NCBI RefSeq assembly: GCF_000685155.1
Contig: NZ_JMIY01000004.1
Location: 97,388 to 161,387 of the forward strand
Source: Candidatus Methanoperedens nitratireducens
Lineage (GTDB): Archaea > Halobacteriota > Methanosarcinia > Methanosarcinales > Methanoperedenaceae
Direction: 5' to 3'
Length of the DNA: 64,000 nucleotides
This document shows positions 17,216-25,351 of the stretch, in pieces (the first letter of the stretch is position 1; the number at the start of each line of letters is the position of its first letter). The position numbers and the translations under genes were made by a program. Under the pieces are notes generated by a model. The model searched no databases. It had not been told where the DNA came from and worked only from the letters and a program-made list of their open reading frames with translations.

Positions 17216-17461
17216 TTACCACGATATGATTTTATCATACTCAAACAGCATCTCTACTATCCTGTCATACCCGATAAGTTCATGTCCGGTAACTCCCCTT
17301 GCCTCTGCATCACCAGCGCAGGCATAAACCCCCGCTCCAGGAGCCGCGTACACTGCATCGTGCAATAGAAGTATCGATACTTCATGCTCTTTGCTCTGGG
17401 CTTTTGCGATCTCTATCGGGGTTATATCGTCTGGATTCCTGATAATATGCAGTATCTTCAT
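17216..17461 (-). CDS. DsrH/TusB-like sulfur relay subunit
   Basis: An 81-residue protein starting MKILHIIRNPDD, of the DsrH/TusB fold. One cysteine, in GAGVYACAGDAEARG, sits at the position expected for persulfide handling. It is the last gene of the compact operon moeB-tusA-dsrE-dsrF-dsrH, 11 bases after dsrF. In bacteria DsrEFH/TusBCD forms a hexamer that accepts sulfur from TusA. Start chosen at the ATG aligning with the family N-terminus; a GTG-type extension of five residues is possible. Confidence 0.72.
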   Translation of the reverse strand: MKILHIIRNPDDITPIEIAKAQSKEHEVSILLLHDAVYAAPGAGVYACAGDAEARGVTGHELIGYDRIVEMLFEYDKIISW

Positions 17462-17472
17462 AGTAGCTCCAA

Positions 17473-17817
17473 TCAAAATGGTATCACAATATCTGAATCT
17501 GTTATTGTTCTCACGATCTCTTCACGCTCTGCCACCTTTATATTTGTAACAAGATTCTTTATTCCTCTTTTTTCCATGGATGGTTTGTCTGCCATAAGAG
17601 TGCATTTCAGCAATGAGAGCGCCTCAAATTCCTTATTTAGCGGCTGTAAATTAATCAACTCAGGCCTGGCAGGGGTTGCGGTATGGACGCCATCATCTAT
17701 AAAAATAACAGTAACTTTATCCTCCCTCAGCGTGAGCCCCACACTCATCCTCAGCGCTTCGGCATTTTTCCTTGTATTTAACGGAAGGTGTCTTACGATC
17801 ACAGTAATTTTTTTCAT
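17473..17817 (-). CDS. DsrF/TusC-like sulfur relay subunit
   Basis: A 114-residue DsrE/F-like protein. The fold begins MKKITVIVRHLPLNTRKNAEALRMSVGL, the beta-alpha unit of this superfamily, followed by VTVIFIDDGVHTA. A cysteine lies in ALSLLKCTLMADKP at the loop where DsrE-type proteins carry their active residue. It lies 3 bases after dsrE and 11 before dsrH, so it belongs to the sulfur-relay operon. Assignment to the F position rests on order and divergence, not on a specific motif. Confidence 0.7.
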   Translation of the reverse strand: MKKITVIVRHLPLNTRKNAEALRMSVGLTLREDKVTVIFIDDGVHTATPARPELINLQPLNKEFEALSLLKCTLMADKPSMEKRGIKNLVTNIKVAEREEIVRTITDSDIVIPF

Positions 17818-17820
17818 GAT

Positions 17821-18123
17821 CTACCCGAAAGATATGAACCTGTCAACCTCGTTTACTATACATGCATTGTCGTACTGGCTTCCGAACAGTATGCCCTCGG
17901 TCTTACTGATGTTGCGCTGGGTGGCATTAAGCGCACAGAGGGTAATGTTAACGCCCCTATCCACCAGTTCTGAGAACTCTTTCTTATGAATGTTATATAC
18001 GCCGTCATACATCAGGAAAATGGAGACTTCATGTCCCTTATCCCGCGCAGCCCTGCTTATGGCAATGACTGTACCGGTATTCTCATTCTCAGGGCCTGTT
18101 GTCAGCAGTATTCCAAGCTTCAT
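17821..18123 (-). CDS. DsrE/TusD-like sulfur relay subunit
   Basis: A 100-residue DsrE-family protein. MKLGILLTTGPENENTGTVIAISRAARDKGHEVSIFLMYDGVYN is the classic DsrE beginning. Its single cysteine is in NITLCALNATQRNIS, aligning with the sulfur-carrying cysteine of DsrE/TusD. Next to tusA (3-base gap) and dsrF. It probably receives persulfide sulfur from TusA, or passes it to TusA, in the cytosol. Confidence 0.8.
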   Translation of the reverse strand: MKLGILLTTGPENENTGTVIAISRAARDKGHEVSIFLMYDGVYNIHKKEFSELVDRGVNITLCALNATQRNISKTEGILFGSQYDNACIVNEVDRFISFG

Positions 18124-18126
18124 GAT

Positions 18127-18351
18127 TTATGCCTTAAGTATCTTTACCTTCCACAGGTGATCGCCGTTCTGTTCTATTTCCAGTATCTTATGCCCCTCAT
18201 TCTTCAGGCTGCGCGGTACGTTATCCACGGCGGGTGCATGGTCAAGTATTACATTCAGTTCTTCTCCGCTCTCAAGTTCTTCAAGCTTGAGCTTGGTCTT
18301 TACAAAGGTGTATGGGCACACCTCGCCTCTCAAATCCAGTTCAACTATCAT
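18127..18351 (-). CDS. tusA: TusA/SirA-family sulfur carrier
   Basis: A 74-residue sulfur carrier beginning MIVELDLRGEVCPYTFVKTKLKLEEL. The active cysteine is in the CP motif (CPYT); the second proline of the usual CPxP is not kept. The later segment ELNVILDHAPAVDNVPRSLKNEGHKI is typical. The start at 18351 leaves 4 bases after moeB; a longer frame overlapping moeB has no family support. TusA proteins donate persulfide sulfur for tRNA thiolation, molybdopterin or dissimilatory pathways; the neighbours favour a relay with DsrEFH. Confidence 0.87.
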   Translation of the reverse strand: MIVELDLRGEVCPYTFVKTKLKLEELESGEELNVILDHAPAVDNVPRSLKNEGHKILEIEQNGDHLWKVKILKA

Positions 18352-18355
18352 TTTT

Positions 18356-19165
18356 TCACCATATCCTGCATGACTCCCCGTATATCTCTTCCTGTATCGA
18401 GGTGATCTTTGGTTCGGTGCCGCATACAGGGCAGTTCTTATTCCACCGGATCTTAATCTCATCAAAAACCATGTTTAGGGCATCATAGTATATAAGCCGT
18501 CCGACCAGCAGCTCCCCGATCCCGAGCAGGTATTTCACAACCTCTGTTGCCTGGATAACCCCTATTATGCCTGGAAGTACGCCAAGTACCCCTGCCTCCT
18601 GGCAGCTTGGTACCATTCCAGGCGGTGGCGCATGTTCAAATATGCATCTGTAGCACGGTCCTTTGTGCGGTATTATCGTGGTTACCTGCCCTTCGAACCG
18701 ATATATGCTGCCGTGGGATAGAGGCGTGTCTGTGAGCACACATGCATCGTTCACAAGGTATCGTGTTGCAAAGTTATCAGAGCCATCTACCACTATATCG
18801 TATTCCTTGAAAATATCAACCACGTTGTTGGCATTCAGTCTTTCGACGTATGTTCTTACTTCGATATCAGGATTGAGATTATTAATAAATTGTCTTGCAG
18901 ATTCGACCTTGTGTATTCCTACGTTTCCCCCGTGTATGATCTGCCTCTGAAGATTGCTCAGATCAACAGTATCGTCATCGATAATCCCGAGTGTTCCCAC
19001 TCCCGCAGCAGCGAGGTACTCTATTATGGGTGCGCCAAGTCCTCCTGCACCTATGCATAACACTCTTGAGGATAGAAGTTTTTTCTGGCCCTTTCCGCCT
19101 ACTTCGGGCAGGATGATATGACGTGAATATCTCTTTATCTGTTCTTCACTGAATCCGCCTAACAT
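18356..19165 (-). CDS. moeB: MoeB/ThiF/HesA-family adenylyltransferase
   Basis: A 269-residue E1-like enzyme that adenylates the C-terminus of a ubiquitin-like sulfur carrier. FSEEQIKRYSRHIILPEVGGKGQ is the family opening. The ATP-binding loop is GAGGLGAP (about 38-45), followed by IDDDTVDLSNLQRQIIH. The zinc site is CYRCIF (about 170) plus CPVCGTEP (about 243). No rhodanese domain is fused. As first gene of the operon with tusA and dsrEFH it links activation of a carrier protein (ThiS/MoaD/SAMP type, not present here) with persulfide relay. Confidence 0.88.
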   Translation of the reverse strand: MLGGFSEEQIKRYSRHIILPEVGGKGQKKLLSSRVLCIGAGGLGAPIIEYLAAAGVGTLGIIDDDTVDLSNLQRQIIHGGNVGIHKVESARQFINNLNPDIEVRTYVERLNANNVVDIFKEYDIVVDGSDNFATRYLVNDACVLTDTPLSHGSIYRFEGQVTTIIPHKGPCYRCIFEHAPPPGMVPSCQEAGVLGVLPGIIGVIQATEVVKYLLGIGELLVGRLIYYDALNMVFDEIKIRWNKNCPVCGTEPKITSIQEEIYGESCRIW

Positions 19166-19245
19166 TTCATCACCATATTATTACTGCTAGTATTATTTAT
19201 AGCCCTAAAGTATTACTACCATAAATAATTTGTGCTCATTGTTTA

Positions 19246-20367
19246 TTATACCTGGAAAGGAACTGGCGTTATACTGAGCAGTCCCAGGGCAAAGGTAATG
19301 ATCCCTAAAGCCATCCTTCCCCTGTCAAGCGGGTCTTCGTCATTAAGAGGCCTGGGATGGCCGGATGCAGCAAACAATGAGAGTATGAGTCCCCAGAATA
19401 TCCATATAGAGCCGTTTATGTTCAGGATAAAGATCATGTAGGCTCCAAGGGAGAGCAGTACAAACGGCAGAGCCAGTGATACATAGGATGACCTGTTACC
19501 CACCATCGCACGAAGAACATGCCCCCCATCCAGTTGTCCTGCAGGGATGAGGTTTAGCGCTGTCACAAGCATCCCTACCCACCCGGCAAATGCAATAGGA
19601 TGTATTGCCGATGTTTCGGCGACCGGGATAATGCGTGTTATAAACTCAAACAGGGGTGGAAGGCCAAGATATATCTGAAAACCATCTGAGGTTTGAGTAA
19701 TAGGAGGTTGAAGAAGACCAATAATGGTAACAATAACTGATACAAAAAGGCCGATCAGGGGACCTGATACACCCACATCAAAGAGGGCTTTGCGATCGGG
19801 TATCGGCCCATGGTGCCTGATTACAGCCCCCATTGTCCCGATCAGGCTCGGAAAGGGGATAAAATAGGGTAGTGATGTACGCATACCATGCTTTTTTGCG
19901 ACTATGTAATGTCCTGCCTCATGAGATCCCAGTACAGCCATGATCGCGATAGTGAAAGGAATGCCTCTTAGAGCATCATATGGGTTACTTCTCAGATCGG
20001 CACCGAACAGGAGTGAGCCCATCACCATTGTAGTGATAAAAGTAGCAATGGCCAGCACTACATTTATCCATCGCCGCTCTGCCGGGAGCTTGAGGGGAGA
20101 GGCTATCAGTATATGCCCCTCGGGCTCATATTTAATAGCAAACTGATATCCTTTCTCGGCAAAGGCAGTCCATAATTTTTGGTAGGCTCTGCTAACTTCT
20201 ATTGAGCCAGATATATCTTCTATAGCGCTAATATTTTCTTTCGGGGTTCCATAGAAATATATACTGCTGCCCTGCTGCTGTATCCCATAAACAGAAAAAT
20301 ACGGGCTGATTTTTTCAACAAGTTCCTGGATCACTGGATCCAAATCCTTACGTGAGAGATTATGCAT
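19246..20367 (-). CDS. Site-2 protease-type membrane metalloprotease (M50)
   Basis: A 373-residue intramembrane zinc protease. A soluble N-terminal domain (about 1-100) precedes the membrane core. The zinc motif is in GSHEAGHYIVAKKHGM, and the third ligand motif in LNLIPAGQLDGGHVLRAM. About six hydrophobic segments follow the usual order, and FPSLIGTMGAVIRHHGPIPDRKALFDVGVSGPLIG is typical of the archaeal/cyanobacterial subgroup. Acts in regulated intramembrane proteolysis; the substrate is unknown and no anti-sigma-like partner is nearby. Confidence 0.9.
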   Translation of the reverse strand: MHNLSRKDLDPVIQELVEKISPYFSVYGIQQQGSSIYFYGTPKENISAIEDISGSIEVSRAYQKLWTAFAEKGYQFAIKYEPEGHILIASPLKLPAERRWINVVLAIATFITTMVMGSLLFGADLRSNPYDALRGIPFTIAIMAVLGSHEAGHYIVAKKHGMRTSLPYFIPFPSLIGTMGAVIRHHGPIPDRKALFDVGVSGPLIGLFVSVIVTIIGLLQPPITQTSDGFQIYLGLPPLFEFITRIIPVAETSAIHPIAFAGWVGMLVTALNLIPAGQLDGGHVLRAMVGNRSSYVSLALPFVLLSLGAYMIFILNINGSIWIFWGLILSLFAASGHPRPLNDEDPLDRGRMALGIITFALGLLSITPVPFQV

Positions 20368-20443
20368 TTTGCATTAATATTCTATTTTCCGACTAATGAA
20401 TGTAACCCTGAATTTAAAACATAAAACCGGATTCTAAATCTTC

Positions 20444-21094
20444 TCATCTGGGTTTTCGTGCCCTGTACAGGGAAAGCGTACCGAATACTGTCATGTATCT
20501 TTCTGTCTCCTCAACCTGATCAAAACCAGCGTTATGTAACATCTCAGGCAGCAGACCTTTTATATTATCCAGAGTCTCCTCAAACTGCCTGATGATCAGA
20601 GATATCAGGTACATAAGGATATTATGCGGCTTCCCAAAGTCGGCGGCATGCAGCTCTCCACCTGGCTGAAGTACTCGAAAGACCTCTCTAAATGTACTGA
20701 TCTTATCCTCATGGGTCAGATGATGAAAAACAAGGCTTGAAACAACACAGTCAAAGGAGTTATCAGGATATGGCAGTTCAATGGCGTTTGCATGATCCAG
20801 GGCAATATCCACACCTGCCTTCCTGATCTTCGACCTTGCTACCTCCAGGATATCTGGATCAATATCAAGCCCGATCACTTCAGCTTCAGGGTGAGCCTTC
20901 TTGATGAGGATAGTGAGTGTGGCAGTACCGCAGCCGAGATCAAGCACCCGGTAGCCTTTATTGATCCTCATCTGCTCAACCAGGCGGCGCTTGAAGGTAG
21001 ACTCGCACATGATCAGCTGCATTACAAGATCATACAGTGGGGTCAACCATTCATAGCTGAGGGCAGGGATGTATTTATCGCGATTCCTGTCCAT
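20444..21094 (-). CDS. Class I SAM-dependent methyltransferase
   Basis: A 216-residue UbiE/Methyltransf_11-type enzyme. Motif I is VLDLGCGTATLTI (about 50-62), the acidic end of strand 2 is VIGLDIDPDIL, and motif IV is FDCVVSSLVFHHL. The N-terminus (YEWLTPLYDLVMQLIM) and C-terminus (LLPEMLHNAGFDQVEETERY) match proteins often annotated as quinone or lipid methyltransferases. Substrate not resolvable. Stand-alone gene on the minus strand. Confidence 0.85.
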   Translation of the reverse strand: MDRNRDKYIPALSYEWLTPLYDLVMQLIMCESTFKRRLVEQMRINKGYRVLDLGCGTATLTILIKKAHPEAEVIGLDIDPDILEVARSKIRKAGVDIALDHANAIELPYPDNSFDCVVSSLVFHHLTHEDKISTFREVFRVLQPGGELHAADFGKPHNILMYLISLIIRQFEETLDNIKGLLPEMLHNAGFDQVEETERYMTVFGTLSLYRARKPR

Positions 21095-21128
21095 TGTTAA
21101 GAGATGTCCTGCAAGAACAATAGATACA

Positions 21129-21266
21129 TTACCTCCACTCCAATGCTTTATGTTGAAGTTCTACTGAGGTATATTTCTTTTTCAATTCTGATAAACCGCC
21201 TTCCCAATCAAATCTAAATTTCTTTTTTGCTCTTATACTGTATTCTCCATAATTATCCAGATACAT
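21129..21266 (-). CDS. Orphan small antitoxin-like protein
   Basis: A 45-residue protein, MYLDNYGEYSIRAKKKFRFD through DWEGGLSELKKKYTSVELQHKALEWR. The DWEGGLSEL...TSVELQHKALEWR block is one I recall from small archaeal proteins annotated as DUF2281/VapB-type antitoxins beside PIN toxins. No PIN gene adjoins it here. AGGA precedes the ATG by about 7 bases. It is probably a real gene or a solitary survivor of a TA pair. Confidence 0.6.
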   Translation of the reverse strand: MYLDNYGEYSIRAKKKFRFDWEGGLSELKKKYTSVELQHKALEWR

Positions 21267-21370
21267 CTTGTTATCCTGAATTATTTCAGTTATTAATTAT
21301 TAAATAATCTTATATTATATAAAATTATCTTCCTCGCCGCCTTCAGCAGTAGCGGCATTTCAGTCATAGT

Positions 21371-21449
21371 ACACGGATAACACGGATCAGACGGATTTTC
21401 ACGGATACTGTTAATCCGTGTCGATCCGTGTCATCCGTGCAATCCGTGT
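21371..21449. repeat. Symmetric multi-unit inverted repeat
   Basis: ACGGAT occurs four times on the left arm (first as ACACGGAT) at about 9-10 base intervals. Its complement ATCCGT occurs four times on the right arm (last as ATCCGTGT), so the whole 79 bases is a near-perfect palindrome with an ACTGTT-like centre. The rest of the 21267-21520 gap has no gene that I can see. Confidence 0.8.
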
Positions 21450-21520
21450 TCTATCACATTTATCCTACCAGGCATGTATGGATTCTTATGCTGTCTAATT
21501 GCTTATGTAAAAGACTATAA

Positions 21521-23512
21521 TTATATTGCCAGTCCAAGCCTCTTACGCGTCTCCTTTATGTTCTCAAGCAGTAACTGTGCTGCTCTTTCGGGATCAATTT
21601 CCACTATGAACTTCCCGCCGAAGAGCTCTTCTGTTTTTTGGGTAAGCAGAGCTGTCACAGCAGGGCTCCCTATCACTGGCGGCGTTACCCCCAGGTGGAC
21701 CGTGACGCCCAGGGCAACAGCACCGGTTCCTATCGCTGCTGCCTTTTCCGTTACCCACTCTGCTGCCGAGGCTGCGATCGGCAGGTCCTTTACATGAACG
21801 CCCAGTTTTTCTGCAAGGGCAAAGACAAGAATTACCACTCTTGAATTATCCACGCAGCTCCCAAAGTGCCATACTGGCGGCAGTGGTTCTCCAAGCCCTG
21901 CTGTCTCTCCAAGTGCCTGCAGCACGCCCTTTATCCTGTTGCCAGCGTATCTCTCAGAAGCCTGGGGGGTCAGAAGCCCGGCTCTTGCACATGCCTGGGC
22001 AGCACATCCTATCGCTATTATGAGTACATTCTGCTTCATGAGCTCTTTAGCTATAGTTACATGACTTGCGTCTGCTGTGACCTTTGGGCTCGTGCATCCA
22101 GCCAGCAAGACAGCCCCGTAGATATCTCCAGAGGCTATGTTGTCGATCAATGGTTTTAGGGGATCATCAGGATTTATCTTTGAAAGTACACCCAGGCAGG
22201 TTTCTACAGAGAATCCTGCAATGATGTCTTTTGGCTCACCTTCAGGAAGGAAGATATTCTTTCCTCTTTTTGGGAAGTTATTTATAGCTATGTCCAGTAT
22301 TCTCCGGGCCACCTCATCTGCGTGCTCCTCTTCAAAGGGAATGTGTTCAGCACTGGTAAGCCTTGACTCCTTCATGGTTGTGATAACCTTTGTGTGGAAG
22401 GTTTTGGCGACATTCTCTATATTCGGGTAAATGCACTGGATATCTACAACAAATGCTTCAACCAGTCCTGTTGCAATTACAAGTTCCTGCTGGAGATTGC
22501 TGCCAGCCAGAGGAATGCCACGTCTCATCAGTACTTCGTTCCCGGTACAGCAGCAGCCCACGATATTTATCCCCTCTGCCCCAAGGGCACGGGCTCTGCT
22601 CAGGAGTCCTTCATCCTCTGATAATTCAACGATCTTTTCAGAGAGCAGTGGAACGTGGCCATGTACAACCACATTCACTTTATTTCTATCAAGCACACCG
22701 AATCCTATCTTCGAGCTTACAGGTTTTGGTACGCCAAACAGCACATCCTGAAATTCAGAGCTTATTATAAGGGATGCGATATCAGCCACTCCAAGTCTGG
22801 CTGCATGCAGTACAAGCGATACAGGATCAGCCATCATGCCCATGGAGGTCTCATGCCCCTCATCTAAAAGCTCTTTTCCAACAGATCCAGGGATTGCTCC
22901 AAGATCATGAAGGGTTTTACCCACACTTGCCGGGCAGTATGATGTCGCAAATCTCATGGAATCCTCATCGCTTAAGATATCCAGAAGAGCAAGAGAAGCA
23001 GCCTGGATTGCCGTATCCTCAATTCCCTGCGCCGTATCAAGTTTCAGTTTTGCGGCTATAGATTTTAATTTCTCAGGCTCCTTTATCAGATAGGGTGTCT
23101 TATTCTGTGCTGTCTTAAGAAGTGCCAGAGCAGCATGTCGTGCATGGGAGGCATGGGATGCAGTGCCTCTCCCTACCATCATGAGCAGGTTTCTTGCTAC
23201 AATAGTATCCCCACTGGCACCGCATGTTCCTTTATCCAATTGCGGAGCAGACGACCTGTACACCATGGGAAGATCCTCATGCCATATCCTGCAGGGACCC
23301 ATTGCGCACTGCCTGCAGCAGATACCCATCGACCCGAAATAACACCTTGATTTTTCAATTCCTATAAAGGATTCGTCGTATTTTGCCTGCCTGTTAAAAA
23401 CCGTATCTATACCCAGGCTCTGTGCATGTTCTATCATCTCTTCGGTCGCATCATCAAATGCTCTCTTTGTACTTCTGAGTTCTTTTTCATTCGATAGCGT
23501 TTTAATAGCCAT
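21521..23512 (-). CDS. cooS: Ni-containing anaerobic CO dehydrogenase, catalytic subunit
   Basis: A 663-residue CooS-type enzyme that interconverts CO and CO2 at a Ni-Fe-S cluster. Cysteines for the D and B clusters are seen: Cys57, Cys65, Cys66, Cys69, Cys74 and Cys97 (GTCGASGD). C-cluster ligands fit VVVHGHVP (His), GCCCTGNE, VDIQCIYP, LLAGCTSPK, IIAIGCAAQ and WHFGSCVDN. The length and motifs fit the monofunctional CooS class rather than the acetyl-CoA decarbonylase alpha subunit. No cooF or hydrogenase gene is adjacent. It probably couples CO oxidation or CO2 reduction to ferredoxin. Confidence 0.95.
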   Translation of the reverse strand: MAIKTLSNEKELRSTKRAFDDATEEMIEHAQSLGIDTVFNRQAKYDESFIGIEKSRCYFGSMGICCRQCAMGPCRIWHEDLPMVYRSSAPQLDKGTCGASGDTIVARNLLMMVGRGTASHASHARHAALALLKTAQNKTPYLIKEPEKLKSIAAKLKLDTAQGIEDTAIQAASLALLDILSDEDSMRFATSYCPASVGKTLHDLGAIPGSVGKELLDEGHETSMGMMADPVSLVLHAARLGVADIASLIISSEFQDVLFGVPKPVSSKIGFGVLDRNKVNVVVHGHVPLLSEKIVELSEDEGLLSRARALGAEGINIVGCCCTGNEVLMRRGIPLAGSNLQQELVIATGLVEAFVVDIQCIYPNIENVAKTFHTKVITTMKESRLTSAEHIPFEEEHADEVARRILDIAINNFPKRGKNIFLPEGEPKDIIAGFSVETCLGVLSKINPDDPLKPLIDNIASGDIYGAVLLAGCTSPKVTADASHVTIAKELMKQNVLIIAIGCAAQACARAGLLTPQASERYAGNRIKGVLQALGETAGLGEPLPPVWHFGSCVDNSRVVILVFALAEKLGVHVKDLPIAASAAEWVTEKAAAIGTGAVALGVTVHLGVTPPVIGSPAVTALLTQKTEELFGGKFIVEIDPERAAQLLLENIKETRKRLGLAI

Positions 23513-23551
23513 TTTACATCCTCTTAAAAATAAGTTTATAAAAATAAAAAA

Positions 23552-23570
23552 AGCCAGGTTATTTCTGGCT
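23552..23570 (-). terminator. Hairpin plus T-run after CxxCH protein gene
   Basis: AGCCAG (23552-23557) pairs with CTGGCT (23565-23570). Read on the minus strand the stem is followed at once by a run of seven T. It overlaps the stop codon region of the gene ending at 23559 and precedes cooS on the opposite side of the same strand. Confidence 0.6.
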
Positions 23571-24131
23571 CACTTTCGCATACTGTGCTGGTATATGAAG
23601 GACATGGCACTTATAGCAGCTCTCTATACCGATCCCCTGCCGGATCTCTCCAGCTTCAGTCAGATCTCCATTTGTGATATTTGCCTCCATATCGCTTATC
23701 ATCGCCTGGATATCCCCGCTTACGTAGTACCTGCGCTCAGATGAGTGGCATGAACTGCATGAGTCTCTCATATTGTTGAACATTGTCTTGAACAGACCAA
23801 GACTTTGAGCTGCACCTGCCTGATTGCCCTGCTTGATGTTCACTCCAATGCCATCAAAGCCTGCCGCCATGTACTTCATCTTTGCTTCAGCCCAGGGCAG
23901 TGGTCCTTCCGGGGTGTTTATCATAACGCTATTGAAATCCTTCCAGATATAGCGGTTCCAGACAGCCGGCGTATTATCTTTGTGACATTTAGAGCAGGTC
24001 TCACCAACCTCTCCTATTGCCGCGAACACTGCAGGGATCTTACCGGGATCGGATTTAGCTTCTTCAAGCGCAGTCCCCAGATCCTGAACTGCTTTTGTAA
24101 TGAAGAACCAGGAATCAGTTAATCTCATCAT
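23559..24131 (-). CDS. Multihaem c-type cytochrome-like protein, no export signal seen
   Basis: About 190 residues with three CxxCH haem motifs: CSKCH (about 47), CSSCH (about 124) and CYKCH (about 173). The helical spacing and LTDSWFFITKAVQDLGTALEEA recall cytochrome c'/NapC-accessory type folds. The first ATG pair (MMRLTDSW) gives no signal peptide, though haem attachment needs export. The frame stays open upstream and includes a short hydrophobic run (RASLLLFLSYHPQGSG) without ATG, GTG or TTG. Either the start is non-canonical, or the 5' end has been lost. A terminator hairpin overlaps the stop. Confidence 0.65.
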   Translation of the reverse strand: MMRLTDSWFFITKAVQDLGTALEEAKSDPGKIPAVFAAIGEVGETCSKCHKDNTPAVWNRYIWKDFNSVMINTPEGPLPWAEAKMKYMAAGFDGIGVNIKQGNQAGAAQSLGLFKTMFNNMRDSCSSCHSSERRYYVSGDIQAMISDMEANITNGDLTEAGEIRQGIGIESCYKCHVLHIPAQYAKVSQK

Positions 24132-24198
24132 TCCAGATCCCTGCGGGTGATATGAAAGAAAAAGGAGAAGGGATGCCCTGATTTTAATCCCTTAATGC

Positions 24199-25308
24199 CT
24201 ATTTCCTCTTGAAGTACAGCACAGCGGCAATAGCGAGCAAAGCAATAATCACACCAATTACAATTGCAGGGTTGATCTTTGCTTTTACAGGCAGTTCTCC
24301 GCTAGACCTTAGAGGATCAGTATCTTCTGAAGTAGTTTCAGGCTGGGTTACTCCCGGCTCTCTTACCATGCCTTCTGATCTGCTTACTTTTAATCCGCTT
24401 ATTGTAAAGGGTGAGAAAGCATACGTCTTTGCCTCATAATATGTGTATGATTCGTCTTTTGTTATCTCATTGGTCTCAAGCCTATCCCATTTACTGCCGT
24501 CCCATCTGTACATACTCACACTGCTGCTCTCAAGACCTTCGGATGTAATCCAGGAGTTCTCCACTCTGAACCTGATCAGAGCTTCCTTAACCTTATCTGT
24601 ACCTGCCCAGATGTTTAGATTCTTGTACACTGTTCCATCAGGAGGCATTATCACAAGTTTTGATTGATCTTTTAGTAGTTCCACACGTATGGCTACGTCG
24701 CTTTCATTCTCTTTACCTGTAGCAAGTATTTCGTATACACCGAGTTCAGGCACATTACTGAAATTATAAGGTACATTCGTATCTGCTATTAGTGTCCCGT
24801 AGATTGTCAGATGCTTGAGGACGTTATCAGAGGGCTCTCCTGTGCTACCGCCAGTACCATTACTGCTACCACTTCCGCCAGCACTACTGCCACTTCCACC
24901 AGAATCACCACCGTCTGGTTCTGCTGGTGTTGGCACACCTACAAAGGTGAGGTCCACTCTCTCTGTTACTCCAGCTCCTGGCAATTGTGCCGTCTGCTGT
25001 GCAGCTACTCCATTAACATAGAAGGTCACTGTAGAGCCAATCTCATTATAGTAGCCTCTTATCCAGAGTTTTGTTGCCCCCGGGTTATCACCATAAAAGC
25101 TTGATTCCGTCGTTGTTATCGAACCTCGCTCCTCTTCCCCTATCCTGGCAATTATGGTGGTTCCGGCAGTCGCAGGCTCTTCATTCACAGTTATGTTTCC
25201 GTAATAGCTCGGTGGAGGGTTTAGAGCTAATCGTGCATCCTGTGCTGAAGATATTCCTGGGATTAATAGAATAGTAAAAATCAGTACTGCAATCATTATT
25301 TTGTTCAT
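24199..25308 (-). CDS. Secreted protein with PGF-pre-PGF domain
   Basis: A 369-residue exported protein with signal peptide MNKIMIAVLIFTILLIPGISSAQDA. The middle holds a Gly/Ser-rich linker (about 135-160). A PGF-pre-PGF domain follows: IRFRVENSWITSEGLESSSVSMYRWDGSKWDRLETNEITKDESYTYYEAKTYAFSPFTISG. A transmembrane tail NPAIVIGVIIALLAIAAVLYFKRK ends it; the exact PGF triplet is not present. Probably an S-layer-linked surface protein. It lies between two CxxCH protein genes on the same strand, suggesting a shared extracellular setting. Confidence 0.78.
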   Translation of the reverse strand: MNKIMIAVLIFTILLIPGISSAQDARLALNPPPSYYGNITVNEEPATAGTTIIARIGEEERGSITTTESSFYGDNPGATKLWIRGYYNEIGSTVTFYVNGVAAQQTAQLPGAGVTERVDLTFVGVPTPAEPDGGDSGGSGSSAGGSGSSNGTGGSTGEPSDNVLKHLTIYGTLIADTNVPYNFSNVPELGVYEILATGKENESDVAIRVELLKDQSKLVIMPPDGTVYKNLNIWAGTDKVKEALIRFRVENSWITSEGLESSSVSMYRWDGSKWDRLETNEITKDESYTYYEAKTYAFSPFTISGLKVSRSEGMVREPGVTQPETTSEDTDPLRSSGELPVKAKINPAIVIGVIIALLAIAAVLYFKRK

Positions 25309-25327
25309 GGTAACTCCCAAAAATTAT

Positions 25328-25350
25328 AGAAAAGGGATAATCCCTTTTCT
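25328..25350 (-). terminator. Hairpin terminator between two surface-protein genes
   Basis: AGAAAAGGGA (25328-25337), loop TAA, TCCCTTTTCT (25341-25350): a perfect 10-pair stem immediately after the gene ending at 25352, followed on the minus strand by ATAATTTTT. It separates that gene from the next gene downstream. Confidence 0.65.
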
Positions 25351-25351
25351 T

